This document shows, in pieces, positions 30,444 through 36,119 of a DNA stretch of 36,119 nucleotides (within the stretch, counting starts at the first letter, position 1; every line of letters starts with the position of its first letter). This DNA is from an uncultured Prevotella sp. Its GTDB lineage: Bacteria; Bacteroidota; Bacteroidia; Bacteroidales; Bacteroidaceae. Where the stretch lies: NCBI GenBank assembly GCA_946624005.1, contig CAMORS010000020.1, forward strand, positions 1 to 36,119, in the 5' to 3' direction. Both the position numbers and the translations under genes were made by a program. The notes under the pieces were generated by a model. It saw only the letters and a list, made by a program, of their open reading frames with translations. It was not told where the DNA came from and made no database searches.

Positions 30444-30838
30444 CGCTCAGCCGAATTTGTAATTCGGCTGCATTGAGTCGGGGATTTGTAATCCCCCCTT
30501 CCCCTCTCGCTCAGCCGAATTTGTAATTCGGCTGCATTGAGTAGGGGATTTGTAATCCCCCCTTCCCCTCTGTGCTGATGTAGGAGGTCACGCTTCCCAG
30601 CGTGACACCTGCCACGTATGCGCTGATGTAGGAGGTCACGCTTCCCAGCGTGACACCTGCCACGTATGCGCTGATGTAGGAGGTCACGCTTCCTTGCGTG
30701 ACACCTGCCAAGTGAGGCTCCTCCCCTTTGGGGAGGTTGGGAGAGGTCTTCTTATGCGCTGTTGCGGGCGGAAACGCTGTTCCGCCCCTACTGCCTGCCA
30801 CGTGGGACCCCTCCCCTTCGGGGAGGTAGGGTGGGGTC
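30444..30838. repeat. Mosaic of tandem and palindromic repeats forming the 3' end of GH92
   Basis: Two roughly 64-bp units (about 30,444-30,508 and 30,509-30,571) with CCGAATT-TGT-AATTCGG and GGGGATTTGTAATCCCC palindromes. Then three 48-bp units starting 30,574, 30,622 and 30,670 (GCTGATGTAGGAGGTCACGC...), whose length is a multiple of three. Then CTCCCCTTTGGGGAGG (30,720-30,737), a GGCGGAAACGCTGTTCCGCC palindrome (30,769-30,788) and CTCCCCTTCGGGGAGG (30,811-30,826). Confidence 0.9.
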
Positions 30839-33423
30839 TCCATCCTCAGCTGCAGCTTGCCACCCTCGTAGACAGCAATCCGTGGGATAGCCATCCTGTC
30901 GAGTAGCTCCCCGTTGAGCTTTGCTTCCTTTATATAATAGCAGTCGGGACCATTCCCAATGGTCTCGATGACGAATTTCTTCCCCTTCGCATTGACAGGA
31001 CTGAGGCTTATCTCGATACGGTCGAACAGCGGACTGCCTATTTGGAACATCGCATCCGCCTCCGTTCCTCCCTTCACGTCGAACAGTCCCATCGCCGTCA
31101 TCACATACCAAGCACCAAGCTGACCCTGATCCTCGTCCTGTCCGTAGCCGTAGCCATGCTCGGGTGTGGTGCCGTAGAACTCGTTGCAGATCAGTCGTGT
31201 CCACTTCTGCGTGAGCCACGGCCTGCCCGCATAGTTGAAGAGCCACGCGATGTGCAGACAAGGCTGGTTGCCGTGGTTATATGGGCTCTGCAGTCCCGAG
31301 AAGGCGTTGAGCGTCTTCCCCCCGCCGAAGACGTGCTGTCGCGCTACGATGAAGATGCTGTCCAAGCGCTGGCAGAACAGTTCTTGTCCGATGCGACTGA
31401 TGAGCTGCTCCGGCTGGTGAGGCACGAAGAAGGTGTACTGCATGGCGTTGCCCTCCTGGAAGCCGCGCCACGACTCCAAGGGGTCGAAGTTGTCGATGAA
31501 GCGACCATCCGCATTGCGCGGACGAATCATCTTGAGTGTATCGTCGAAGAGTCGCTCCCATCCACGCGACAGATCCATCAGCCGTTGGTAGTCGTCGTCG
31601 CGTCCGAGCGCCTTTGCCCATTGCGCCACAGCGTATGCGCTGAAGCTGTATTCCAGCGTGTGCGAGGCAGAGAAGGAAGAGCCTCCCGGGTGCGTACCGA
31701 AGAAGATGCTGTCGTTCTGCGGCACATAGCCCAGCCGGACAAACTGTCGCGTATCCATCTTACCCGCTCCCTCGATGCGTCCTTCCCATCCCGTCTCGTT
31801 CTTCAGTGCCGCCTCGTAGGCAGTCTCAACATCATAGTCGCGGATACCGTTCTGCCAGGCTGCTGCCAAGGCGATGCTCACCATGTTCGTCCCCACACCC
31901 GATACATACCTGCTGGCAGCGATGCCGTCGCCGAGCCATCCAGCGTCGCGGTACACTCGCAGTTGCGTTGCCACCATATTGTTATAGTATTCCGGATAGG
32001 CCAACCCCCACAGCTGCGTGAGGTTCCAGTAGGCTCCCCACAGCGCGTCAGTATTCACATGGGGTGATGGGTGCTGGGTGTTGGGTGTTGATGTTTTGTT
32101 GGGTGATGGGTGGTGGGTGTTGGGTGTTGATGTTTTGTTGGGTGATGGCTTATTGTGCATATCGTAGGAGGCGACGCCATTCCCGAGCTGCGCTCGCCTA
32201 CCCGTGGCCTTTCCCAGCGTCGCAACAGCGCATACGTGGCAAGTGTCACGCTGGGAAGCGTGACCTCCTACATTGCCGCATGAGTGGCAGTTTAATAATC
32301 CGTTTAATTCGTTCAATTCGTTGTTATTAAAACAATCCCCCTGAATATGGTCATTGACAAAGCCGACAGATCCGTCGTTCCGAGGATACGCCCCGTTCAC
32401 GTCGCTTGCCAGTCCGCGGCCCAGCAGCGCGTGGTACAGACCCGTATAGAACTTCGTACGGTCCTCCACCGAGCCCCCTTTCACCCTGATTCGTTGCAGC
32501 GCTTCCCTCCATCGCCGTTCCGCCTGCCGACGAGCCTTGTCGAACGAGAGCCTTTCGCCTTCCGCCTCAAGGTTCGCCTGCGCGTTCTCCATCGAGGTGT
32601 ACGACAGTCCCACCTTCACCACGACCGTCTCTCCTGTCTTCGTCTTGAAGTCGAGGCACATCATCGCCCCCGCACCTCTTATCTCCTCACTTGCCACGAG
32701 CGAGCCCCCTTCGTGGGCCACCCTTGCCGCCAGCGGTTCCTGGTCTATCACGGCATAGAAGAACATCCCCACCGTGGCCCCCGCCTGGTATTTCTTCACA
32801 TACTCCGGTTCCGTCACCACATAGCCTCTCACCGTGCGGCCCTCTCTACGGATGAACGCATCCCTGACGGCACCACTCTCCCCCTGGCGGTTGCCGATAT
32901 TGAAGAGGATATGCCCCTCGTCGTCCCCGTCGAAGGTGAAGCGGTAGAAGCCTACGCGGTCCGTTGCCGTCAGCTCTGTGCGTATGTGATAGTCCGTCAA
33001 CCTTACACTATAGTAGCCCGGCATCGCCTGCTCGCTCCCCTTGTCGAAGCGCGAGCGGAAACCCTCGTCGGGGTTCTCCATGCTTCCTGCTATCGTCCTC
33101 ACCGCTCCTGTGATGGGCATCAGCGCGATGCCCCCTATCTGGAACTCATGCAGACAGGGGAAGCCGTCGATGCTCGTATGCTGGTCTTCGTAGCCTACCG
33201 CCTCCCAGCCCTGTTCGTTCCCCTTCGTCCCGTTCGTCGAAGGGGCCAGCTTCGCCATACCGAAGGGCACGGCTGCCGGGGTGTAGAAGAACCACCGGCT
33301 GTGCATCGTCCCGATGTTGGGGTTGACATACTTCATAGGATCGTCGATGAGGGTCGCACCGCTCACTACGGCGGTCGACAGCATGACGGCAAGGCCGATC
33401 AGGAAACTTCTTCTTCGTGTCAT
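30511..33423 (-). CDS. GH92-family alpha-mannosidase with repeat-encoded insertion and tail
   Basis: 970 residues. Signal peptide (MTRRRSFLIGLAVMLSTAVV...), then the GH92 pattern: DPMKYVNPNIGTMHSRWFFY, PFGMAKLAPSTNG, IDGFPCLHEFQIGGIALMPI, MQYTFFVPHQPEQL and GYGQDEDQGQLGAWYVMTAM near the C-terminus. GH92 enzymes are calcium-dependent exo-mannosidases that trim glycans in the periplasm or at the surface. Two features are strange: residues about 363-455 (nt 32,058-32,335) are a block of translated repeats between CFNN and NTDALWGAYW, and residues from about 862 on are translated repeats, three of them 16-residue copies (AGVTLGSVTSYISAYV). No stop is introduced in either. A -7 box is at 33,449-33,456. 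Whether it is still active is open. Confidence 0.88.
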   Translation of the reverse strand: MTRRRSFLIGLAVMLSTAVVSGATLIDDPMKYVNPNIGTMHSRWFFYTPAAVPFGMAKLAPSTNGTKGNEQGWEAVGYEDQHTSIDGFPCLHEFQIGGIALMPITGAVRTIAGSMENPDEGFRSRFDKGSEQAMPGYYSVRLTDYHIRTELTATDRVGFYRFTFDGDDEGHILFNIGNRQGESGAVRDAFIRREGRTVRGYVVTEPEYVKKYQAGATVGMFFYAVIDQEPLAARVAHEGGSLVASEEIRGAGAMMCLDFKTKTGETVVVKVGLSYTSMENAQANLEAEGERLSFDKARRQAERRWREALQRIRVKGGSVEDRTKFYTGLYHALLGRGLASDVNGAYPRNDGSVGFVNDHIQGDCFNNNELNELNGLLNCHSCGNVGGHASQRDTCHVCAVATLGKATGRRAQLGNGVASYDMHNKPSPNKTSTPNTHHPSPNKTSTPNTQHPSPHVNTDALWGAYWNLTQLWGLAYPEYYNNMVATQLRVYRDAGWLGDGIAASRYVSGVGTNMVSIALAAAWQNGIRDYDVETAYEAALKNETGWEGRIEGAGKMDTRQFVRLGYVPQNDSIFFGTHPGGSSFSASHTLEYSFSAYAVAQWAKALGRDDDYQRLMDLSRGWERLFDDTLKMIRPRNADGRFIDNFDPLESWRGFQEGNAMQYTFFVPHQPEQLISRIGQELFCQRLDSIFIVARQHVFGGGKTLNAFSGLQSPYNHGNQPCLHIAWLFNYAGRPWLTQKWTRLICNEFYGTTPEHGYGYGQDEDQGQLGAWYVMTAMGLFDVKGGTEADAMFQIGSPLFDRIEISLSPVNAKGKKFVIETIGNGPDCYYIKEAKLNGELLDRMAIPRIAVYEGGKLQLRMETPPYLPEGEGSHVAGSRGGTAFPPATAHKKTSPNLPKGEEPHLAGVTQGSVTSYISAYVAGVTLGSVTSYISAYVAGVTLGSVTSYISTEGKGGLQIPYSMQPNYKFG
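32060..32330. repeat. Composite repeat inserted in the GH92 gene
   Basis: From left: TGGGTGN-family units (32,060-32,148), a palindromic-ended unit (about 32,163-32,282: TAGGAGGCGACGCC... to ...GCGTGACCTCCTACATTGCC), and TTTAATTCG/TTCAATTCG units (32,300-32,325). These are the same families found between genes elsewhere. Confidence 0.85.
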
Positions 33424-33448
33424 CTTGTTTTTGAGTTTGTTGCGACTG

Positions 33449-33456
33449 CAAAGGTA
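33449..33456 (-). promoter_or_regulatory. -7 box for GH92
   Basis: TACCTTTG on the minus strand, 26 bp before the ATG at 33,423; CTTG at the -33 position is a weak match. Confidence 0.6.
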
Positions 33457-33544
33457 CGATTAAGCAAGCGAAAAGACAAGAAAAAGCAAGAAATTTTTGC
33501 TTTTTCGGACTTTTCCGAGTGTGAGTAGCTTATTAAATGTTTTT

Positions 33545-33803
33545 GCCCGACACCTCACCAAAATGCCCGAAAACCCTTTGCTGCAGCGGGTTTCGGATGG
33601 TGAGGTGTTCGCTCAACACCTCACCAGACATCTCACCAGACACCTCACCATCTGGGTGTCAGGTGTTGGGTGTTGGGTGATGGGTGTTGATGGGTGGTTG
33701 GTGGGGGTCCTGGTGGGGTCTCTGGTGAGGTGTTTCTTCATCACCTCACCATCTGGAAGGCCGATAAACAGGGCGATTCAGTGCATTTTGGTGAGGTGTT
33801 GCC
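33545..33803 (+). repeat. Large inverted-repeat element, copy 3
   Basis: 259 bp. Ends: GCCCGACACCTCACCAAAAT (33,545) and ATTTTGGTGAGGTGTTGCC (33,785-33,803). The internal order is the same as in copies 1 and 2: GCGGGTTTCGGATGGTGAGG, hairpin, CACCTCACC repeats, TGGGTGN tract, GGAAGGCCGATAAACAG. Confidence 0.85.
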
Positions 33804-33858
33804 CTATTTTTCAGCAAAACTTTTTCTGTGCGTGCTGATCATCTTCCAGGGATAGTCT

Positions 33859-33946
33859 GCACACGTGTCGCAGATGGTTTCTGAGCCTGTCAGAGATGGT
33901 TTCCGAGCCTGTCAGAGATGGTTTCTGAGCTTGTCAGAGACCATCA
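33859..33946 (+). repeat. 22-bp tandem array (locus 3)
   Basis: Units of 22 bp at 33,881-33,902 (CTGAGCCTGTCAGAGATGGT plus TT), 33,903-33,924 and 33,925-33,946, with a partial unit before. The sequence is close to locus 2, and it again follows the inverted-repeat element by about 55 bp. Confidence 0.8.
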
Positions 33947-33969
33947 ACAACAGGCACATCAATACTCAA

Positions 33970-34155
33970 AAAAGAAAAACACGAATTGCCGTGAATTACC
34001 CATTAATTATCCAAAAATTAATTTATGAAAAATTCGTGGGTCATTCATGATAATTCGTGTTGAAAAAATAATTATTTATGTTTATTCGTGTTTATTTATG
34101 CTCATTCGTGTTGAAAAGAATTGCCGTTAATTGACCATGAATTTCTCAAAAATTA
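33970..34155. repeat. AT-rich stretch with ATTCGTG/CACGAATT words
   Basis: AATTCGTGGGTCATTC, ATTCGTGTTGAAAA, TATTCGTGTTTATTTATG and CTCATTCGTGTTGAAAAG repeat with loose spacing. No gene is seen between 33,424 and 34,700 apart from repeats and the leader described separately. Confidence 0.55.
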
Positions 34156-34295
34156 TTGATGATAATTCGTACAGATTTGAAGGATTTCCTTTTCCCGTGG
34201 GCGGCGATTTTCAATTCTCGCCTTAGGCGACTAAATATCAATGATTTCGCACACTTGTGGATGTTGAATTCATTTATATGCCGTGAATGCAATTT

Positions 34296-34380
34296 GTATT
34301 TGCCGCAAATACAGACTGTATATGCCGCAAATACAGACTGTATATGCCACAAATACAGACTGTATATGCCACAAATACAA
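34296..34380 (+). repeat. 22-bp tandem repeat upstream of the secreted-protein leader
   Basis: TGTATATGCC(G/A)CAAATACAGAC is repeated about 3.5 times at an exact 22-bp step. The sequence is unrelated to the other 22-bp arrays. It ends about 25 bp before the -33 box of the following promoter, so it could be an operator array. Confidence 0.8.
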
Positions 34381-34403
34381 AAACGAAGAAAAATGGATTT
34401 TTC

Positions 34404-34435
34404 TTTGGTAGTTAGCGCATATCTTTGTAACTTTG
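34404..34435 (+). promoter_or_regulatory. Bacteroidota promoter for the secreted-protein leader
   Basis: TTTG at 34,404-34,407, 20 bp, TAACTTTG at 34,428-34,435. A second box TATCTTTG lies just before it at 34,420-34,427. Transcription would start around 34,442, about 260 nt before the ATG. Confidence 0.75.
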
Positions 34436-34441
34436 CAGCGC

Positions 34442-34690
34442 AATACCGCTTGATGCGGTAAAAGCACCTTTTCGATTTGCTCATTTCTCTGCCGAATCAC
34501 CACCTCGAAAGAAGAAGAGCAATAACCCAATATCTGGAGACGCGCTATGTAGCGCGGACTTCTCCATATAGGTATTGGGGGCTTGTGGTGAGCCTGGCAG
34601 AGAATATGGCAGGTTCGCGCTTTTTCTATGCCCGGAAAGTTAGTGCCATCTGTCCAACCGTCTTCGACATTTAGTATTAACTTATAATTG
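34442..34690 (+). ncRNA. Long structured 5' leader (candidate cis-regulatory RNA)
   Basis: A small hairpin TACCGC-TTGAT-GCGGTA (34,444-34,460) is followed by a nested set of helices: TCTCTGCC (34,486-34,493) with GGCAGAGA (34,596-34,603); TCACCAC (34,497-34,503) with GTGGTGA (34,585-34,591); CCCAATA (34,526-34,532) with TATTGGG (34,573-34,579); GGAGA (34,536-34,540) with TCTCC (34,561-34,565); CGCGCTA (34,541-34,547) with TAGCGCG (34,550-34,556). All are exact and all nest. Internal loops such as CCTCGAAAGAAGAAGAGCAA are unpaired. It lies in the leader of a secreted-protein gene. I do not recognise a riboswitch family. Confidence 0.6.
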
Positions 34691-34702
34691 ATCAATTAAT
34701 TT

Positions 34703-36119
34703 ATGTACAAACAATTAAGATTTTTAACCACCATGCTGCTATTGGCAGTGTGCTGTGGAACGTGGGCAGAAGAAGTTACTTATTCCATCAAGACAACTTC
34801 TTCTGTTGAAACATTAGGAGTGGCACCTGAAGGTTCTAGTGCCACCTTCAATACTACTTATTCTACAGCGTCTCAGTTGACAAGTGGAACCTCTCAAACT
34901 CTTACTCTATCAGGATATAGTGGTGTGACCATTACAAAAATTACACTTGAAATGAAATCTAACACCAGCAAAGGTGCTGGTAAACTTTCTTATTCTGTAG
35001 ATGGTGGGATAAATTATACATATATTATAGGAACATCCTCTTCTGGAGTCAAGTTTAACGATAATGCTTGGCATGGCTCATGGTCAACAAACTGGGTTGA
35101 TGTTGAAAAGGAAGTAAACATTACACCAACAGCTTCAAATTTTATCATTAAAATAGAAGCGACCGAAAATTCGCTATATTGTTCCAAATACACTTTAACT
35201 TATTCTACTGGCGGATCACAAACAGAAACTTGTGCCACACCTTCCTTCACCCCAGCTGGCGGAACATATACCTCGGCACAATCTGTTACTCTCACCTGTG
35301 CAACCGATGGCGCTTCTATCTATTACAGAACAGATGGAGCTGAACCAGAAGACCATGCGACTGATGACACACAACTGTATTCTTCGCCTATCAACGTAGA
35401 CCATACCATGACCATCAAGGCCATTGCCGTGAAGGAAGGCATGGACAATAGTGCTGTGGCAACAGCCATATACACAATTGAAGAGCCCACACCATCTACA
35501 GGTGGCACATGGGAATTGACTGACCTGGCAGATCTTACATCGACTGATGTCTTCGTTATTGTCGGTAATAATGGTGATAACTATGCCATGACTAATAATA
35601 ATGGAACGGGCAGTGCTCCTACTGCTTTTGCTGTAGTTGTTTCCAACGACAAAATAGCAGGTAATGTTGCAGATAATCTCAAATGGAACATCAGCGGCAA
35701 CGCTACAGATGGATATACATTCTATCCCAATGGTGATTCTGGCAAGTGGCTGTACTGCACTAATACAAACAACGGTGTTCGCGTAGGTACTGGTGATGCT
35801 AAACATTTCACACTGACAACTGGTGAGAATGCAGGGTATCTTACTACCACAGAAACAAACGATCAGAGATATCTTGGTATTTTTAGTTCCCAAGATTGGC
35901 GTTGCTATACCTCAACCGAAGGCAATATCGCTAATCAGACATTCGCATTCTATAAATATGTTCCTGCAGACGAAAGACAGGAAGCAACTATATCCTTCTT
36001 AAATGAAAATAGTGAGGCTATTACAACTCTGACAGCTAACATCAATGACATGATTGAGGTTTCAACCTCTTGCAATGTTGAAAATGCTCAGCTTACCTTC
36101 GAGAGCGACAATGAAGATA
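34703..36119 (+). CDS. Large secreted protein with chitobiase-like domain (partial, runs off the right edge)
   Basis: At least 472 residues, open to the window end. Start MYKQLRFLTTMLLLAVCCGT with a signal peptide ending WAEE. Residues about 20-170 form a beta-rich domain (GVTITKITLEMKSNTSKGAG). Residues about 173-258 match a CHB_HEX_C-type module (PSFTPAGGTYTSAQSVTLTC, DGASIYYRTDGAEPE, TIKAIAVKEGMDNSAVA). Then a domain beginning GGTWELTDLADLTSTDVFVI, and a last Ig-like start (QEATISFLNENSEAITTLTA). This is typical of cell-surface or T9SS-secreted proteins of Bacteroidales. Base composition is clearly more AT-rich and codon use different from the rest, suggesting recent arrival or relaxed selection. 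No catalytic domain is visible yet. Confidence 0.85.
   Translation, partial: MYKQLRFLTTMLLLAVCCGTWAEEVTYSIKTTSSVETLGVAPEGSSATFNTTYSTASQLTSGTSQTLTLSGYSGVTITKITLEMKSNTSKGAGKLSYSVDGGINYTYIIGTSSSGVKFNDNAWHGSWSTNWVDVEKEVNITPTASNFIIKIEATENSLYCSKYTLTYSTGGSQTETCATPSFTPAGGTYTSAQSVTLTCATDGASIYYRTDGAEPEDHATDDTQLYSSPINVDHTMTIKAIAVKEGMDNSAVATAIYTIEEPTPSTGGTWELTDLADLTSTDVFVIVGNNGDNYAMTNNNGTGSAPTAFAVVVSNDKIAGNVADNLKWNISGNATDGYTFYPNGDSGKWLYCTNTNNGVRVGTGDAKHFTLTTGENAGYLTTTETNDQRYLGIFSSQDWRCYTSTEGNIANQTFAFYKYVPADERQEATISFLNENSEAITTLTANINDMIEVSTSCNVENAQLTFESDNED

Noticed and set aside
31042..33528. Long plus-strand open frames (about 340 and 390 codons) across GH92
   Set aside because: They are antisense to GH92, whose family motifs are unmistakable, and show no domain.
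34146..34695. Minus-strand open frames across the 22-bp array and structured leader
   Set aside because: They translate tandem repeats and the complement of the leader; the plus-strand promoter and nested helices explain the sequence better.

Overview
The window looks like Bacteroidota chromosome, order Bacteroidales, most likely Prevotellaceae. The support is: several upstream regions with the phylum's promoter signature (-33 TTTG, about 20 bp, -7 TAnnTTTG); SusD, DUF4843 and FecR remnants; C-terminal sorting-domain tails of the type IX secretion kind; and DUF4294 and DUF3108 proteins. No rRNA, tRNA, transposase, integrase, phage gene or CRISPR array was seen.

Layout. 1-1,920 holds the end of one gene, a large repeat locus and a graveyard of gene fragments (fecR, susD, DUF4843). 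1,980-3,509 carries deoC and a small lipoprotein. 3,589-5,011 has a sorting-domain protein remnant and a YoeB-type toxin-antitoxin pair. 5,161-8,758 has an ECF sigma factor, a membrane protein and a TonB-dependent receptor-like barrel. 8,943-9,637 is a HigBA pair. 9,742-10,540 has an exported protein and a rod-shaped structured RNA candidate (6S-like). 10,744-11,440 has a broken MNT-HEPN module and a second repeat locus. 11,567-19,090 is an envelope cluster: a lipid A type acyltransferase and two glycosyltransferases on +, then DUF4294, a HisC-like aminotransferase, a LicC-like nucleotidyltransferase, a LicD-like transferase and a lipopolysaccharide-kinase-like protein on -. 19,265-22,733 has sufE, a SpoU methyltransferase, an acyltransferase and a U32 protein. 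22,735-27,384 has a glycosyltransferase/hydrolase fusion, a polytopic membrane protein and nadA. 27,385-27,660 is a cluster of DnaA boxes beside an AT-rich stretch and is the best replication-origin candidate. 27,679-33,423 has a Na/Pi cotransporter, a DUF3108 protein and a GH92 mannosidase. 33,424-36,119 has the third repeat locus, a structured leader and the start of a large AT-richer secreted protein.

The most unusual property is the density and behaviour of small repeats. Three loci (137-780, 10,993-11,438, 33,545-33,946) share one architecture: a 260-470 bp element with terminal inverted repeats built from ACACCTCACC, followed by a 22-bp tandem array. In addition, at least three families of 7-bp tandem repeats (AATTGAN, TGGGTGN, GAGGTAC) and several palindromic repeats lie between genes and also inside genes. 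They stay in frame in the acyltransferase, a glycosyltransferase, the TonB receptor-like protein, the SpoU methyltransferase and GH92. They supply the last residues (-IDN) of four proteins, and in one case they create the stop that cuts off a sorting domain.

Functionally, the centre of the window fits building and decorating lipopolysaccharide or a related surface glycan: acylation, sugar transfer, and nucleotide activation and transfer of a phosphorylated group. All calls are from reading the sequence; no database search was possible.
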